Positions 35,712 to 46,719 of a DNA stretch of 50,331 nucleotides are shown here, piece by piece. Source of the stretch: Gordonia lacunae. GTDB lineage: Bacteria; Actinomycetota; Actinomycetes; Mycobacteriales; Mycobacteriaceae. Under the pieces are notes generated by a model that saw only the letters and a list, made by a program, of their open reading frames with translations, was not told where the DNA came from and ran no database searches. Location: the NCBI RefSeq assembly GCF_002149015.1, contig NZ_NGFO01000008.1:146078-196408 (forward strand), given 5' to 3'. The translations under genes were made by a program, and so were the position numbers. Position 1 is the first letter of the stretch; each line of letters begins with the position of its first letter.

Positions 35712-36026
35712 TCAGTGCGCGAGCTTGAGGCCGATGACCCCGCCGACGATCATCAGCAGGAAGAACACCTTGAGCGCGGAGACCGCCTGCTCACCGGTGG
35801 CCATCGCGTAGACGATGGTCAGGACCGCACCGATGCCGACCCACACCGCGTAGGCGGTGCCGACCGGCAGGTCGCGCATCGCCACCGCCAATCCGGCCAT
35901 GCTGGCGATGAGAGCCACGACGAACACCGCCGTCGGACCCAGCTTGCTGAAACCGTCCGACTTGCCCAGCGCGGTCGCCCACACGGCTTCCAGGACACCG
36001 GACACGACCAGGATCAACCACGACAT
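35712..36026 (-). CDS. SMR-family guanidinium exporter Gdx (SugE type)
   Basis: A 104-aa four-helix small multidrug resistance protein. Glu13 in SGVLEAVWATALGKSDGF is the essential proton/substrate carboxylate, and the ATALGKSDGF continuation resembles the Gdx/SugE subtype rather than EmrE. Gdx proteins are antiparallel dimers exchanging guanidinium for protons. ATG 36026 has GGGAGG 5 nt upstream. The leader holds a guanidine-III riboswitch, which supports guanidinium as the native substrate. It is not part of the mycobacterial order here, so it is an insertion relative to that order. Confidence 0.88.
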   Translation of the reverse strand: MSWLILVVSGVLEAVWATALGKSDGFSKLGPTAVFVVALIASMAGLAVAMRDLPVGTAYAVWVGIGAVLTIVYAMATGEQAVSALKVFFLLMIVGGVIGLKLAH

Positions 36027-36037
36027 GACGCCTCCCA

Positions 36038-36082
36038 CGGGCCGTCTTGTCGCACACCGGGTACAGCACCCCTCGTCCGGGA
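36038..36082 (-). promoter_or_regulatory. Guanidine-III riboswitch
   Basis: On the minus strand GGACGAGGGGTGCTGTACCC (36078-36059) is followed by GGTGT and GCGACAAGACGGCC (36053-36040). This fits the guanidine-III (ykkC-III) consensus GGACGAGGNGCGCCGUACCC then GGACAAGACGGCGC. It ends directly at the GGGAGG ribosome site of the exporter gene, consistent with control of translation. Confidence 0.87.
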
Positions 36083-36168
36083 GCCCTCGATCGGGACTCC
36101 GTTCCAACGTCTCACGCGGGGGCGGGGGTGGCAACGTCAGACGCGTCACCACCCCGGGCGGACCGGAC

Positions 36169-37266
<1,098 letters not shown>

Positions 37267-37288
37267 CTACTCACTCCCCGGCACACGA

Positions 37289-37321
37289 CACCGGCCGCAC
37301 CCCCATGGGATGCGGCCGGTG
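37289..37321 (-). terminator. Terminator of the A-type Fe-S carrier gene
   Basis: Perfect 11-bp stem CACCGGCCGCA/TGCGGCCGGTG (37289-37299 and 37311-37321), with CCC/GGG inside the loop, 29 bp beyond the stop at 37351. Confidence 0.7.
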
Positions 37322-37350
37322 CCGGAAAGCGTCAGACGAGTGCCGTCGTG

Positions 37351-37710
37351 TCAGTTGAACGAGTCGCCGCAGGCGCAGCTGCCGGTGGCGTTCGGGTTGT
37401 CGATGGTGAAACCCTGCTTCTCGATGGTGTCGACGAAGTCGATGGTCGCTCCCTGCACGTAGGGGGCGCTCATCCGGTCGACGGCGAGCGTGACGCCACC
37501 GAAGTCGGTGGTGATGTCGCCGTCGAGGGTGCGATCGTCGAAGAAGAGCTGGTACCGCAGGCCGGCACAACCACCCGGCTGGACGGCGATACGCAGCGCG
37601 AGGTCGTCGCGGCCCTCTTGGTCGAGCAGCGCCTTGGCCTTGGACGCGGCAGCGTCGCTGAGGACGACGCCGGTGCTCGTGGCTGTGCTCGTTTCGTTCT
37701 GCACGGTCAT
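37351..37710 (-). CDS. A-type iron-sulfur cluster carrier (ErpA/IscA family)
   Basis: A 119-aa HesB/IscA-type protein that accepts and delivers Fe-S clusters. The three ligand cysteines are C48 in QPGGCAGLRY and C112, C114 in GSCACGDSFN at the C-terminus. The segment FDDRTLDGDITTDFGGVTLAVD is the usual central strand region. Actinobacteria have the SUF system, so this is probably the ErpA-like delivery protein (Rv2204c equivalent). Start ATG 37710 has AGGAG a few bases upstream. Likely clients in this window are the Rieske protein and LipA. Confidence 0.92.
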   Translation of the reverse strand: MTVQNETSTATSTGVVLSDAAASKAKALLDQEGRDDLALRIAVQPGGCAGLRYQLFFDDRTLDGDITTDFGGVTLAVDRMSAPYVQGATIDFVDTIEKQGFTIDNPNATGSCACGDSFN

Positions 37711-37931
37711 GGATGCTCCTGTAAGTGGTGTGGTCCCGGTGCAATGTGGCCCGATGACGTCGTGGTGGGTTGCGCGCCCCGCACGGTCGTTCGGGATTCA
37801 CCCCGCTCGCCGGGAGGTCGACCGGTTGTGCCCGTGCGTACAACCGTACTCCTTCCCGTGGTATTCCCGTCCAGTCGGACGGGCGTTTCCACGAGGTCCG
37901 GCCGGGTTCTCGGCCCGCCTCGCCCTCGGGG

Positions 37932-39008
37932 TCAGCGGTGCGCGTCGCCGAGGCCGGACGCCACCGACTCGGCGAGGGCGACGAGCTGGTTCTCCGCGTC
38001 TCCCATCGCGACCTCGACCGAGCCGGCGATGTCGACGATCGCGTGCGCCGCCGCCACACCGGCCGCGGCGATCTCGTCGGGTCTCAGCGCGACCTGTCCC
38101 GCTAGGACGATCGTGGCGGCGCCGGCACCGCGGGCGCCGACCGACGAGGCTGCGGAGTGCAACGCGGAGACGACCTTGCCCTGCAGTGTCTGCGTGTCGA
38201 ACTTGCCTTCCCCGGTGACGACGACGTCGGCCCCGGCGACCTCGGCGGCCAGACCGGTCACCTCGGCGACGACGCCGGCACCCGACACGCGGGTACCACC
38301 GAGCGCGAGCAGCGCCGCGCCCAGACCACCCGCGGCGCCGGCACCCGGCTCGTGCGCGATGTCCCGGCCGGCGAGCTCGCCCAGGACGCGCGACCAGTCG
38401 GCGAGCCGCCCCTCGAGCAGGGTGACGGTGTCCGGATCGGCGCCCTTCTGCGGACCGAACACCGCCGCCGCGCCCAGCGGCCCCACGAGTGGGTTCGCCA
38501 CGTCGGACGCCGCGACCAGTTCCACGCCGCGGAGTCGTTCGCGGGCGCGATCGCCGCCGCCCAGGGCCTCCAGCAGTCCTCTGCCACCGTCGGTCGTCGC
38601 GCTGCCGCCGAGCCCGACCACGATCCGGCCCGCCCCGCGCGCCAGGGCCGCCGCGACGAGTTCTCCGACGCCCCGGGTGTCGGCCGTCATCGCCGTGCGC
38701 GGCGTGGGCGTACCGCCCAGCTGGTGCAGACCGCACGCCTGCGCGCATTCGATGTAGGCGGTCGACGGCTCGTCGAGAAGCCACCGCGCGGTCACGCCCG
38801 CGCCGAGTGGACCGGACACCGATTCGGTGATCACGGTCCCGAATCGCGACGCCAGGACGTCGACGAAGCCCGGTCCGCCGTCCGATTGCGGGGCCACGAC
38901 CAGTTCGTCCTCCGGCCGTGCGGCGCTCCACCCGCGGGCGATCGCCTGCGCGGCGACCACCGCGGACATCGTGTCGCCGAACGAGTCCGGCGCGATCAGG
39001 ATCCGCAC
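37932..39008 (-). CDS. Glycerate kinase
   Basis: Phosphorylates D-glycerate (GlxK/GarK type). The 358-aa protein has the N-terminal VRILIAPDSFGDTMSA, APQSDGGPGFVD, VVGLGGSATTDGG and GEGKFDTQTLQGKV motifs of the family. GTG 39008 is chosen because GAGAGGG lies 5 nt upstream and the family starts at this Arg-Ile-Leu-Ile-Ala-Pro. Frames extending to 39245 are Gly/Pro-rich with no similarity. It is equivalent to Rv2205c. No other glycerate-pathway gene is in the window. The 221-bp gap downstream to 37710 shows no further feature. Confidence 0.93.
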   Translation of the reverse strand: MRILIAPDSFGDTMSAVVAAQAIARGWSAARPEDELVVAPQSDGGPGFVDVLASRFGTVITESVSGPLGAGVTARWLLDEPSTAYIECAQACGLHQLGGTPTPRTAMTADTRGVGELVAAALARGAGRIVVGLGGSATTDGGRGLLEALGGGDRARERLRGVELVAASDVANPLVGPLGAAAVFGPQKGADPDTVTLLEGRLADWSRVLGELAGRDIAHEPGAGAAGGLGAALLALGGTRVSGAGVVAEVTGLAAEVAGADVVVTGEGKFDTQTLQGKVVSALHSAASSVGARGAGAATIVLAGQVALRPDEIAAAGVAAAHAIVDIAGSVEVAMGDAENQLVALAESVASGLGDAHR

Positions 39009-39246
39009 CGGGACCCTCTCGCCGGTCCCGGGGGAGCCGCCCCGCGCGTCGCATCGTTCCCGGTCATGAGCACGGAGTATAGGTAGCCGGCGGGTTCCCG
39101 GCAGTGCGACGCCGGGCGCCGCGGTGAAGTCGGGCACTTCGCTCGGGACGACGCCGGGACCACCGACGCCCCACCGTCTCCCCCGACGCCGGCCGACGAC
39201 CACCGAAAAGCGACGACCGCGCGTTTGTCTCGCAACACCGATCACC

Positions 39247-39252
39247 TAGGCT
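39247..39252 (+). promoter_or_regulatory. -10 box of the DUF3043 gene
   Basis: TAGGCT, 8 nt before GTG 39261, preceded by CACC as in the trpD and sensor-domain promoters. Confidence 0.5.
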
Positions 39253-39260
39253 CTACAGGC

Positions 39261-39950
39261 GTGAAGCTGCCATGGAAGAAGGACGACACCCAGGCGGATT
39301 CCGGCGACAGCTCGGTCTCCACCTACACCGCCGACGACGAGTCCGGCACCGACGTCGCGCCCTCCGCCAAGGGCAGCAAGTACACCCCGGGCAAGGGCCG
39401 CCCGACGCCGTCTCGTCGACAGGCCGAGAACCGGCGGCGCGGTCCGGTCGCGCCGCCCCCGACGAACCGCTCCGAGGCTCGCGCCCGCAAGAAGGAGCTC
39501 AAGTCGACGCTCTCCAAGGAGGAGAAGCGCGCTCTCTCCACCGAGCGACGCGAGAAGCGACTCCAGCAGCGGGAACGGATGATGGCCGGCGACGAGGCCT
39601 ACCTGATGCCGCGCGACAAGGGTGCCTCGCGGCGCTACACCCGCGACATCGTCGACGCCCGGCGTAACTTCGCCGGGTTGTTCATGCCGTTCGCCATCCT
39701 GCTGATCGTGCTGATGTTCCTGGTGCCGCAGGCCGCCGCGCTGACGAACCTGATCCTGGTCGCCTTCGTCGTCTTGATGGCCCTCGACGGTGTCATCCTC
39801 GGCCGCATGGTCAACCGGCGCGTCGCCGAACGTTTCCCCGAGTCCAGCGACGGGGGCTTCAAGCTGGGCTGGTACGCGTTCACCCGCGCGATGCAGCTGC
39901 GCAAGATGCGCGCCCCCAAGCCGATGGTCTCCCCGGGCGACGAAGTCTGA
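39261..39950 (+). CDS. DUF3043 membrane protein (Rv2206-like)
   Basis: A 229-aa protein. It has a basic/acidic N-terminal half with SKYTPGKGRPTPSRRQAE and a Lys/Glu-rich coiled-coil-like stretch (SEARARKKELKSTLSKEEKR), then RDIVDARRNFAGLF and two transmembrane helices (about 140-190). This layout is the conserved actinobacterial DUF3043 family. Function is unknown. GTG 39261 starts VKLPWKKDD, a typical opening, and fits the -10 box at 39247. The stop is 3 bp before the cobUT start, so it likely leads the cobalamin operon. Confidence 0.88.
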   Translation: MKLPWKKDDTQADSGDSSVSTYTADDESGTDVAPSAKGSKYTPGKGRPTPSRRQAENRRRGPVAPPPTNRSEARARKKELKSTLSKEEKRALSTERREKRLQQRERMMAGDEAYLMPRDKGASRRYTRDIVDARRNFAGLFMPFAILLIVLMFLVPQAAALTNLILVAFVVLMALDGVILGRMVNRRVAERFPESSDGGFKLGWYAFTRAMQLRKMRAPKPMVSPGDEV

Positions 39951-39953
39951 TCG

Positions 39954-41786
39954 ATGACCGATCGCGCAGTGCGCACCCTCGTCCTCGGCGGCGTGCGCTC
40001 GGGTAAGTCCGCGCACGGCGAGTCCTTGCTCGGCGAGCACCGCCAGATCCGGTACCTGGCCACCGGCCCGCTCACGTCCTCCGACGGGGACTGGATGGAC
40101 CGCGTGCGGATACATCGCGAACGCCGCGACGACCGGTACACCACGATCGAGACGACCGATCTCGGGCACGCCCTGCGCGCCGCACCCGACATCCCGGCCC
40201 TCGTCGACGATCTGGGCAACTGGCTCACCGCACAGATCGATGCCGTCCACGGCTGGACCTCGGGGTCGGAGATCGACCTCGACGGCCCGATCGACGATCT
40301 CTGCGACGCGTTGGGTGCCATGACCGCCGACGTGGTGCTCATCAGCCCCGAAGCCGGACTGTCGCTCGTACCCCCCACCCCCGCCGGCCGGGTCTTCCAG
40401 GACCTGCTCGGAACCCTCAACGCCCGGGTGGCGCAGGTGTGCGAGCGCGTCGATCTCGTCGTCGCCGGGCGGGTCCTGAACCTTCCTGCCGCGCCGGGGC
40501 CGATGCTCACCCGGTCGACAACAGGCAGTGCGACTCCGGCGTCGGACACCCAGCTGCCAACGGCGACGACCTCGGATCACGACGGGCCCACGCTGACGCC
40601 GTCGATCGCGATCACGACGACCGACATCTCCGCACCCGAACCCGTTGCGGCCGTCGGGTTCTCCGCGGGTCCCCGGCCCGACCCCACCGACGCCGAGGTG
40701 TTCGCGCCGATCACCCCGCCGGACGAGGCGATCGCCCAGGACGCGCGCAGGCGGCACGCGACACTCACCAAGCCACCGGGGTCGCTGGGCCGCGTCGAGG
40801 AGATCGGCGTCTGGATCGCCGCCTGCCAGGGTCAGTGCCCGCCCGCGCCGCTCACCTCCCCCACCGTCGTCGTCTTCGCCGGTGACCACGGCGTCGCCCG
40901 CGGCGGGGTGTCGGCGTTCCCGCCCGAGGTGACCGCGCAGATGGTCGCCAACATCTCCGCGGGCGGCGCGGCGGTGAACGTCATGGCGGGGCGCGTCGGT
41001 GCGACGGTGAAGGTCGTCGACATGTCCGTCGACGCCGACACCGCTCCGGAGCTGTCGAGGTACAAAGTCCGGCGCAGCAGCGACGACCTCCGCACCACCG
41101 ATGCGCTCACACTCGCCGAGGCGCGCGAAGCACTGGCCGCCGGCCGCGCCATCGCCGACGACCTCGTCGATTCGGGCACCGATCTGCTGATCGCCGGTGA
41201 GATGGGTATCGGCAACACCACGCCGGCAACCGTCCTCGTCGGCGCGCTGACGCGGCGCGAACCGGTCGAGATCGTCGGCCGGGGAACCGGTGTCGACGAT
41301 GCCGGGTGGATGCGCAAGACCGCCGCGATCCGCGACGGTATGCGGCGCGCCCGCAAGGTGATCCACGACCCGCTCGCGTTGCTCGCCGCCGTCGGCGGAG
41401 CCGACCTGGCCGCCACCGTCGGCTTTCTCGCCCAGGCGGCCGTGCGCCGGACGCCGGTCATCCTCGACGGCGTGGTGATCACCGCCGCCGCGATGGTGGC
41501 CAACGAGCTCGCCCCGGGGGCCATGCGCTGGTGGATCGCCGGTCACCGGTCGGTCGAACCCGCCCACCAGATCGCGCTCGAGCACCTCGATCTGGTTCCG
41601 GTTCTCGACCTCTCGATGCGGCTCGGCGAGGGCAGTGGCGCCGTCCTGGCTCTGCCGATCGTGCAATCGGCCGCCGACCTGCTCGTGTCCATGGCCACCT
41701 TCGGCGAGGCCGGGGTGACCGACAAGAGCGCCCCAGATGCGAACACTACAGCCGGGGCGACCACAGCCGACGCCGAGACCTCCTGA
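39954..41786 (+). CDS. Fused CobU-CobT, cobalamin nucleotide loop assembly
   Basis: One 610-aa chain carrying two enzymes. Residues 5-185 are CobU (adenosylcobinamide kinase/guanylyltransferase) with the P-loop GGVRSGKS at 12-19, the RIHRERR His54 region that accepts GMP, and [14 protein letters not shown] Thr/Ser/Pro-rich linker (about 187-245) follows. Residues 250-600 are CobT (nicotinate-nucleotide:DMB phosphoribosyltransferase) with [30 protein letters not shown] and the catalytic Glu in RLGEGSGA. CobU makes AdoCbi-GDP and CobT makes alpha-ribazole-phosphate, the two substrates of CobS next door. Rv2207 is CobT alone, so the fusion differs from M. tuberculosis. Confidence 0.88.
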   Translation: MTDRAVRTLVLGGVRSGKSAHGESLLGEHRQIRYLATGPLTSSDGDWMDRVRIHRERRDDRYTTIETTDLGHALRAAPDIPALVDDLGNWLTAQIDAVHGWTSGSEIDLDGPIDDLCDALGAMTADVVLISPEAGLSLVPPTPAGRVFQDLLGTLNARVAQVCERVDLVVAGRVLNLPAAPGPMLTRSTTGSATPASDTQLPTATTSDHDGPTLTPSIAITTTDISAPEPVAAVGFSAGPRPDPTDAEVFAPITPPDEAIAQDARRRHATLTKPPGSLGRVEEIGVWIAACQGQCPPAPLTSPTVVVFAGDHGVARGGVSAFPPEVTAQMVANISAGGAAVNVMAGRVGATVKVVDMSVDADTAPELSRYKVRRSSDDLRTTDALTLAEAREALAAGRAIADDLVDSGTDLLIAGEMGIGNTTPATVLVGALTRREPVEIVGRGTGVDDAGWMRKTAAIRDGMRRARKVIHDPLALLAAVGGADLAATVGFLAQAAVRRTPVILDGVVITAAAMVANELAPGAMRWWIAGHRSVEPAHQIALEHLDLVPVLDLSMRLGEGSGAVLALPIVQSAADLLVSMATFGEAGVTDKSAPDANTTAGATTADAETS

Positions 41787-41803
41787 CGCCGAACGGATCC
41801 GCC

Positions 41804-42601
41804 ATGATTCCGCCGACCCGGGCGCTCCGTACCGCGTTCAGTTGGCTGACGGTCGCGCCCGTCGGTGGCCACAATTCGTCGGCCGCGCCGGATCGGTCGC
41901 TGGGGGCCGCGGTGATGGCGGCGGTCCCGGTGGTGGGCGCGGTACTGGGTGCCGTGTCGGCGATCGTGGCCTTCGGGCTCTCGCACACCGGACTCTCGAC
42001 GCTGCTGATCGGGGTCCTCGTCGTCGTCCTGCTCGCCGCACTCACCCGGGGCATGCACCTCGACGGACTTGCCGACACCGCCGACGGACTGGGGTGTTAC
42101 GGGCCACCCGAGCGTGTCACCGAGGTGATGCGCAGCGGCACCGTCGGGCCGTTCGGCGTGGCGACGCTGGTCTTGGTACTCGCGGTGCAGTCGACCGGGT
42201 TCGCCGCACTCGCCGACGAGGGGCGGTGGTACGACCTCGCGTTCGCCATCGGATTCGGCCGGATCGGCGCGGTCATCGGCACCCGGCGGTCGCTGGAACC
42301 GGCCCACCGCAACGGCTTCGGCGCGCTGGTCGGGGGCACCCAGCACACATCCATCGCGGTGTGGCTGCTTCTCGCGCTCGTCGCGACCATCCCGCTCGGA
42401 CTGTCCGCGAACGGATTCGACGGCGGCCATCTCGAGGTGGCCGCCGTCGTCCAGGGAGTCGCGGTCGTGCTCGGCGTCGCGGTCGTCGCGTGGTGGTTCA
42501 CCCGCCACTGCGCGCGGCGGATGGGCGGGATGACCGGCGACGTGCTGGGCGCGACCATCGAACTCGGGGTCGCGCTCGGCGTCGTCGGCCTGTTGCTGTG
42601 A
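41804..42601 (+). CDS. cobS: Adenosylcobinamide-GDP ribazoletransferase
   Basis: Integral membrane cobalamin synthase that joins AdoCbi-GDP with alpha-ribazole(-phosphate). The 265-aa protein has the signature RGMHLDGLADTADGLGCYG at about residues 82-100, with the acidic metal-binding residues, and six to seven hydrophobic helices. ATG 41804 lies 17 bp after the cobUT stop with a weak ribosome site; in-frame codons upstream lie within cobT. Together with the CobU-CobT fusion it completes the nucleotide-loop branch. Convergent with ilvE across 12 bp. Confidence 0.94.
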   Translation: MIPPTRALRTAFSWLTVAPVGGHNSSAAPDRSLGAAVMAAVPVVGAVLGAVSAIVAFGLSHTGLSTLLIGVLVVVLLAALTRGMHLDGLADTADGLGCYGPPERVTEVMRSGTVGPFGVATLVLVLAVQSTGFAALADEGRWYDLAFAIGFGRIGAVIGTRRSLEPAHRNGFGALVGGTQHTSIAVWLLLALVATIPLGLSANGFDGGHLEVAAVVQGVAVVLGVAVVAWWFTRHCARRMGGMTGDVLGATIELGVALGVVGLLL

Positions 42602-42613
42602 CCGCGGCGCCGC

Positions 42614-43720
42614 TCAGCGGCGGTAGAGCTCGGTCATCCAGCCGTGGGTGTCGGCGAACGTCCCGCGCTGGATGCCGGTGAGGGTGTCGCGCAACGCCTG
42701 CGTGACCTCGCCGGTCTCCCCGTTGTTGATGGTGTAGTCCTCGCCCTCACCCTTGACGCGGCCGACCGGGGTGATGACGGCGGCGGTGCCGCAGGCGAAC
42801 ACCTCGGTGATGTCGCCCGACGCCACGCCCTTGCGCAGCTCCTCGGTGGTGATCTTGCGTTCCTCGACCTCGAAGCCGGCGTCGGTGGCCAGCGTCAGCA
42901 GCGACGAGCGGGTGATCCCCGGCAGCAGCGATCCCGACAGTTCGGGGGTGACCAGGCGGGCGTCGGCACCGGAGCCGAACACGAAGAACAGGTTCATGCC
43001 GCCCATCTCCTCGATGAAGCGACGCTCGATCGCATCGAGCCAGACAACCTGGTCGCATCCCTGCTCGGTCGCCTGCCGCTGTGCGAGGAACGCGGCGGCG
43101 TAGTTGCCACCGCACTTGGCGAATCCGGTGCCGCCCGGTGCCGCGCGAACGTACTCGGTGGAGAGCCAGACGCTCACCGGCTTGATGCCGCCGGCGAAGT
43201 AGGCGCCGGCCGGCGACGCGATGACCGAGTAGATGTACTTCGTGGACGGGGCGTTCACGCCGAGGCTCGCCTGCGAGGCGAACATGAACGGGCGGAGATA
43301 GAGCGACTCCTCGCCGCCGGCGGCGGGGACCCACTCGTTGTCCGCGTCCAGCAGCGCCTTGAGGGACGCCAGGAAATCCTCGACCGGCAGTGCCGGCATC
43401 GCGAGTCGTTCGGCACTGCGCTGCAGCCGGGCCGCGTTGGCCTCGGGCCGGAACGCGGCGATCGAACCGTCCGGCTGACGATAGGCCTTGAGCCCCTCGA
43501 ACACCTCTTGGCCGTAGTGCAGGACCGTGGCCGCCGGGTCCAGCGCGATCGGACCGTACGGCTTCACCGTGGCGCTGTGCCAACCCACCTCGGCGTCGTA
43601 GTCGATCATCACCATGTTGTCGGTGAAGTGGCGCCCGAATCCCGGGGCGGACAGGATCTCCGCGCGCCGGCCCTCAGACACCGGATGCGGGTGCTCGGTA
43701 CGGTTGAACTCCAAGGTCAT
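42614..43720 (-). CDS. ilvE: Branched-chain amino acid aminotransferase
   Basis: PLP enzyme for the last step of leucine, isoleucine and valine synthesis. The 368-aa protein has fold-type IV motifs: [28 protein letters not shown], the PLP-lysine motif [13 protein letters not shown], and [17 protein letters not shown] followed by [10 protein letters not shown]. Start ATG 43720 is supported by TACGAT 6 nt upstream, so it is probably leaderless. There is no leader peptide or T-box between the promoter and the start. It is equivalent to Rv2210c. Confidence 0.96.
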   Translation of the reverse strand: MTLEFNRTEHPHPVSEGRRAEILSAPGFGRHFTDNMVMIDYDAEVGWHSATVKPYGPIALDPAATVLHYGQEVFEGLKAYRQPDGSIAAFRPEANAARLQRSAERLAMPALPVEDFLASLKALLDADNEWVPAAGGEESLYLRPFMFASQASLGVNAPSTKYIYSVIASPAGAYFAGGIKPVSVWLSTEYVRAAPGGTGFAKCGGNYAAAFLAQRQATEQGCDQVVWLDAIERRFIEEMGGMNLFFVFGSGADARLVTPELSGSLLPGITRSSLLTLATDAGFEVEERKITTEELRKGVASGDITEVFACGTAAVITPVGRVKGEGEDYTINNGETGEVTQALRDTLTGIQRGTFADTHGWMTELYRR

Positions 43721-43726
43721 GGCGCC

Positions 43727-43732
43727 ATCGTA
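43727..43732 (-). promoter_or_regulatory. -10 box of ilvE, leaderless
   Basis: TACGAT on the minus strand, 6 nt before ATG 43720. Confidence 0.55.
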
Positions 43733-43811
43733 CCGTCGGCCACAAAAGCATTTCCGCGCCCGGTGGGGTCACCCCCGACCCCCGACGGGGCCGCGTGCGA
43801 GTGCCCGCAGG

Positions 43812-44930
43812 TCACACGTGTGACGGCACGAACGGCGGGATCACGACCTCGCACACCAGGTCGCGACCGCGGACGTCGACCACGACCTCGTCGCCCTTCC
43901 GCACCCCCGACGCCGTGTCCAGCAGTGCGAGCGCGATGCCCTGCTTGAGCGTGGGCGAGAACGTACCCGACGTGCAGGTCCCGATCTGCTCTCCGCTCGA
44001 GGAGTCGCCCGCCGGACGAACCGCGCAGCCGGCGCGCGGCACCCCGCGCCCGGTCGCCCGCAACCCGTACAGACGACGCGCCGGGCCGGCCTCCTTCTCG
44101 GCCAGCAGAGCGTCGCGACCGAAGAACGACGGCTTGTCCCAACCGACCGCCCAGCTCGACCGCGCCTGCACCGGCGAGATGTACGGACCGAGCTCGTGTC
44201 CGTGCAGGGCGTAACCCATCTCGGTGCGCAGGGTGTCCCGCGCGCCCAGGCCGGCGGGCAACCCGCCGGCCGCGGTGATGGCCTCCAGCAGCACGTCGAA
44301 GACCGCCCCGGCGTCGTCCCAGCGCGGCACGATCTCGTACCCGCGTTCACCGGTGTATCCGGTCCGGCAGACCCGCACGCGAGCCGTCCCACCCGCCGTC
44401 GGCAGATCGGCATCGGCGAAGGCCATGTACTCCATGTCGGCGGGGAGCCCGAGCCCGGTGAGGATGTCGGGGGACCCCGGCCCCTGCACCGCCAGGACGG
44501 CCAGGTCGCGATGGTGGTCGGTGATCGAGATGCCTTCCGGCGCAACCGCTTGCAGTCGGGCCACGACATCCGCGGTGTTCGCCGCGTTGGGCACCAGGAA
44601 GACCTCGTCGGCACCGACGAGGTAGGCGATCAGGTCGTCGACGACTCCACCGGATTCATTGCAGCACAACGTGTACTGCGCCTTGCCGGGAACGATCTTG
44701 CCGAGGTCGTTGGTGAGCGTCGAGTTGACGAACGCCGCTGCCCCCGCCCCCGACACCAGCGCCTTGCCGAGGTGGCTGACGTCGAAGATGCCCACGTTCT
44801 CGCGCACCGCGGCGTGCTCGGCGACGGTGCCCGAATAGGACACCGGCATGTTCCAGCCGCCGAACTCGGCGAAGGTGGCCCCCAGTGCGGCATGACGGTC
44901 GGCGATCGGCCCGGCGAGGAGTTCACTCAT
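43812..44930 (-). CDS. gcvT: Aminomethyltransferase, T-protein of the glycine cleavage system
   Basis: Transfers the aminomethyl carbon from lipoylated H-protein to tetrahydrofolate, releasing ammonia. The 372-aa protein has the folate-binding [12 protein letters not shown] start, [34 protein letters not shown] with the catalytic Asp, and [12 protein letters not shown]. Start is ATG 44930: TAGCGT at 44938-44943 lies 7 nt upstream and includes the more distal GTG 44939, which therefore would not be transcribed. gcvP and gcvH are not in the window. Equivalent to Rv2211c. It shares the lipoate theme with the lipB/lipA genes downstream. Confidence 0.94.
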   Translation of the reverse strand: MSELLAGPIADRHAALGATFAEFGGWNMPVSYSGTVAEHAAVRENVGIFDVSHLGKALVSGAGAAAFVNSTLTNDLGKIVPGKAQYTLCCNESGGVVDDLIAYLVGADEVFLVPNAANTADVVARLQAVAPEGISITDHHRDLAVLAVQGPGSPDILTGLGLPADMEYMAFADADLPTAGGTARVRVCRTGYTGERGYEIVPRWDDAGAVFDVLLEAITAAGGLPAGLGARDTLRTEMGYALHGHELGPYISPVQARSSWAVGWDKPSFFGRDALLAEKEAGPARRLYGLRATGRGVPRAGCAVRPAGDSSSGEQIGTCTSGTFSPTLKQGIALALLDTASGVRKGDEVVVDVRGRDLVCEVVIPPFVPSHV

Positions 44931-44937
44931 GGCGTCC

Positions 44938-44943
44938 ACGCTA
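44938..44943 (-). promoter_or_regulatory. -10 box of gcvT, leaderless
   Basis: TAGCGT on the minus strand, 7 nt before ATG 44930. It overlaps GTG 44939, ruling that codon out as the start if the box is used. Confidence 0.55.
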
Positions 44944-45043
44944 TCGGGCGGCCCGCGCCGCCGGGCGCACCCGTCGCGTCACGTCGGCGGGATCGGCGTT
45001 CATGGCAGCCCCGCCGCGGCGCCGCTGTGGCAGAGTTGAGCGG

Positions 45044-46588
45044 GTGAGCAAGAACGACACCGTCGACCGCGCACGCGGCCCCGAACTCGAACTGTCCACC
45101 TCGATCGGCAAGGATGATTCCGTCCTGGTCATCGGCCTGATCAGCACGTCGTCACCGGACGACGACGCCGACGGCCCCGGTGCCGAGCCGACCCTCGCCA
45201 TCGGCGACGGCATCCTCGACGACGCCCAGGCCGCCGCCATCAGTGGCGCTCTCACCGCGCTCGGAGCCACCGGCTCGCACGGCGAGGTCACCCGGACCGC
45301 GGCCCCCGAGTCATTGCCGGTGGGGGTCGTCGTCGCCGTGGGCCTCGGCGACGCCGACAACCTCGACGACGCCGATCAGGTCCGGCAGGCCGCGGGGATC
45401 GTCGCCCGCGAGCTCGACGGGCACGAATCGGTGGCCACCACGCTCTCCGCGATCGATCTCCAGGCCGCCGCCGAGGGCCTGTTCCTCGGCGCGTACCGGT
45501 TCGACGAGTTCCGCTCGGCCAAGTCGAAGCCGAAGAAGACTCCGCCGCAACGCTTCACGCTGCTCGTCGAGTCGAAGTCCAAGGAGGCCAAGGCCGTCCT
45601 GGAGCGGGCGGTCGCGGTCGCCGACTCCGTCGCCATCGCCCGTGACTTCGTCAACACCCCGCCGAGTCACCTCTATCCCGAGGAGTTCGCGGCCCGCGCC
45701 CGCACGCTCGGGAGCAAGGCCGGGCTCAAGGTCGAGATCCTCGACGACAAGCAGCTCGAGGCGCAGGGTTACGGCGGGATCATCGGCGTCGGCAAGGGTT
45801 CCTCGCGCCTGCCGCGCCTCGTCCGACTGACCCACACCGCGAAGAAGTCGCCCACGAAGGTCGCGCTCGTCGGCAAGGGCATCACCTTCGACACCGGCGG
45901 CATCTCCATCAAGCCCGCCGCGAACATGGACGCCATGACCTCGGACATGGGTGGCGCCGCCGCCGTGATCGCGGCGACGATCCTCGCCGCGCGCCTCGAC
46001 GTCGACGTCACGGTCACGGCGACCGTGCCGATGGCCGAGAACATGCCGTCGGCGACCGCGCAGCGCCCCGGTGACGTGCTGACGCAGTACGGCGGACGCA
46101 CCGTCGAGGTCCTCAACACCGACGCCGAGGGTCGCCTCATCCTCGCCGACGCGATCGTGCGGGCCTGCGAGGACGATCCCGACTACCTCATCGACACCGC
46201 GACGCTGACCGGCGCGCAGATGGTGGCGCTCGGCACCCGCACTCCCGGGGTGATGGGCACCGACGAGTTCCGCGACCGCGTCGCCGCCCGGTCGGCCGAT
46301 GTCGGCGAGAACGCCTGGGCCATGCCGCTGCCCGCCGAACTCCGTGCCGACCTGAAGTCCCGCGTCGCCGACCTGGCGAATGTGACCCCGCACCGATGGG
46401 GCGGGATGCTCGCCGCCGGGATCTTCCTCAAGGAGTTCGTGCCGGAGGACGTGCAATGGGCCCACATCGACATCGCCGGACCCGCCTTCAACACCGGCGG
46501 CCCGTGGGGTTACACCACGAAAGGCGGTACGGGCGTGCCCGTCCGGACCATCGCCGCGGTGCTCGAGGACATCGCCGCGAACGGCTGA
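45044..46588 (+). CDS. pepB: Leucyl aminopeptidase (M17)
   Basis: Cytosolic dizinc aminopeptidase that trims N-terminal residues from peptides. The 514-aa protein has a poorly conserved N-terminal domain (about 1-170) and an M17 catalytic domain with [19 protein letters not shown] (metal Asp, catalytic Lys) and the [13 protein letters not shown] signature. Start GTG 45044 ([11 protein letters not shown]) gives the mycobacterial length; earlier in-frame codons back to 44885 overlap the gcvT promoter and lack similarity. A CAGAGT hexamer 7 nt upstream is a weak -10 candidate. It is equivalent to Rv2213; the neighbouring adenylate cyclase and epoxide hydrolase of M. tuberculosis are absent. Confidence 0.94.
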   Translation: MSKNDTVDRARGPELELSTSIGKDDSVLVIGLISTSSPDDDADGPGAEPTLAIGDGILDDAQAAAISGALTALGATGSHGEVTRTAAPESLPVGVVVAVGLGDADNLDDADQVRQAAGIVARELDGHESVATTLSAIDLQAAAEGLFLGAYRFDEFRSAKSKPKKTPPQRFTLLVESKSKEAKAVLERAVAVADSVAIARDFVNTPPSHLYPEEFAARARTLGSKAGLKVEILDDKQLEAQGYGGIIGVGKGSSRLPRLVRLTHTAKKSPTKVALVGKGITFDTGGISIKPAANMDAMTSDMGGAAAVIAATILAARLDVDVTVTATVPMAENMPSATAQRPGDVLTQYGGRTVEVLNTDAEGRLILADAIVRACEDDPDYLIDTATLTGAQMVALGTRTPGVMGTDEFRDRVAARSADVGENAWAMPLPAELRADLKSRVADLANVTPHRWGGMLAAGIFLKEFVPEDVQWAHIDIAGPAFNTGGPWGYTTKGGTGVPVRTIAAVLEDIAANG

Positions 46589-46677
46589 CCGACAGCCGCC
46601 GACACCCGCGCACCGGCCCGATGAGAATCGTTACCGACGAGTACGAGCCGAACCGAGTCGGCGGCGCACCGTGCGGG

Positions 46678-46719
46678 TAGGGTTGGCCGCGGGGATGAGC
46701 GGCTGATCCGCCACTCATC
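46678..46719 (+). promoter_or_regulatory. Putative -10 box and leader hairpin upstream of the E2 gene
   Basis: TAGGGT at 46678-46683 could be a -10 box. GATGAGCGGC (46694-46703) pairs with GCCACTCATC (46710-46719) with one mismatch over a 6-nt loop, forming a hairpin near the 5' end of a leader of about 130 nt. The rest of the 229-bp gap (46589-46817) shows nothing clear. Confidence 0.35.

Noticed and set aside
39200..39960. Cobalamin riboswitch before the cob genes
   Set aside because: The upstream DUF3043 gene leaves only 3 bp before cobUT and appears leaderless; no B12-box-like sequence was seen.
39246..41666. An 806-codon open frame on the minus strand opposite DUF3043 and cobUT
   Set aside because: Antisense to genes with clear motifs; composition (Asp/Arg/Gly/Val) is typical of a GC shadow frame.
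43721..43811. T-box or leader attenuator for ilvE, or glycine riboswitch for gcvT
   Set aside because: Both genes have a -10 box 6-7 nt before the start, leaving no transcribed leader to hold such an element.
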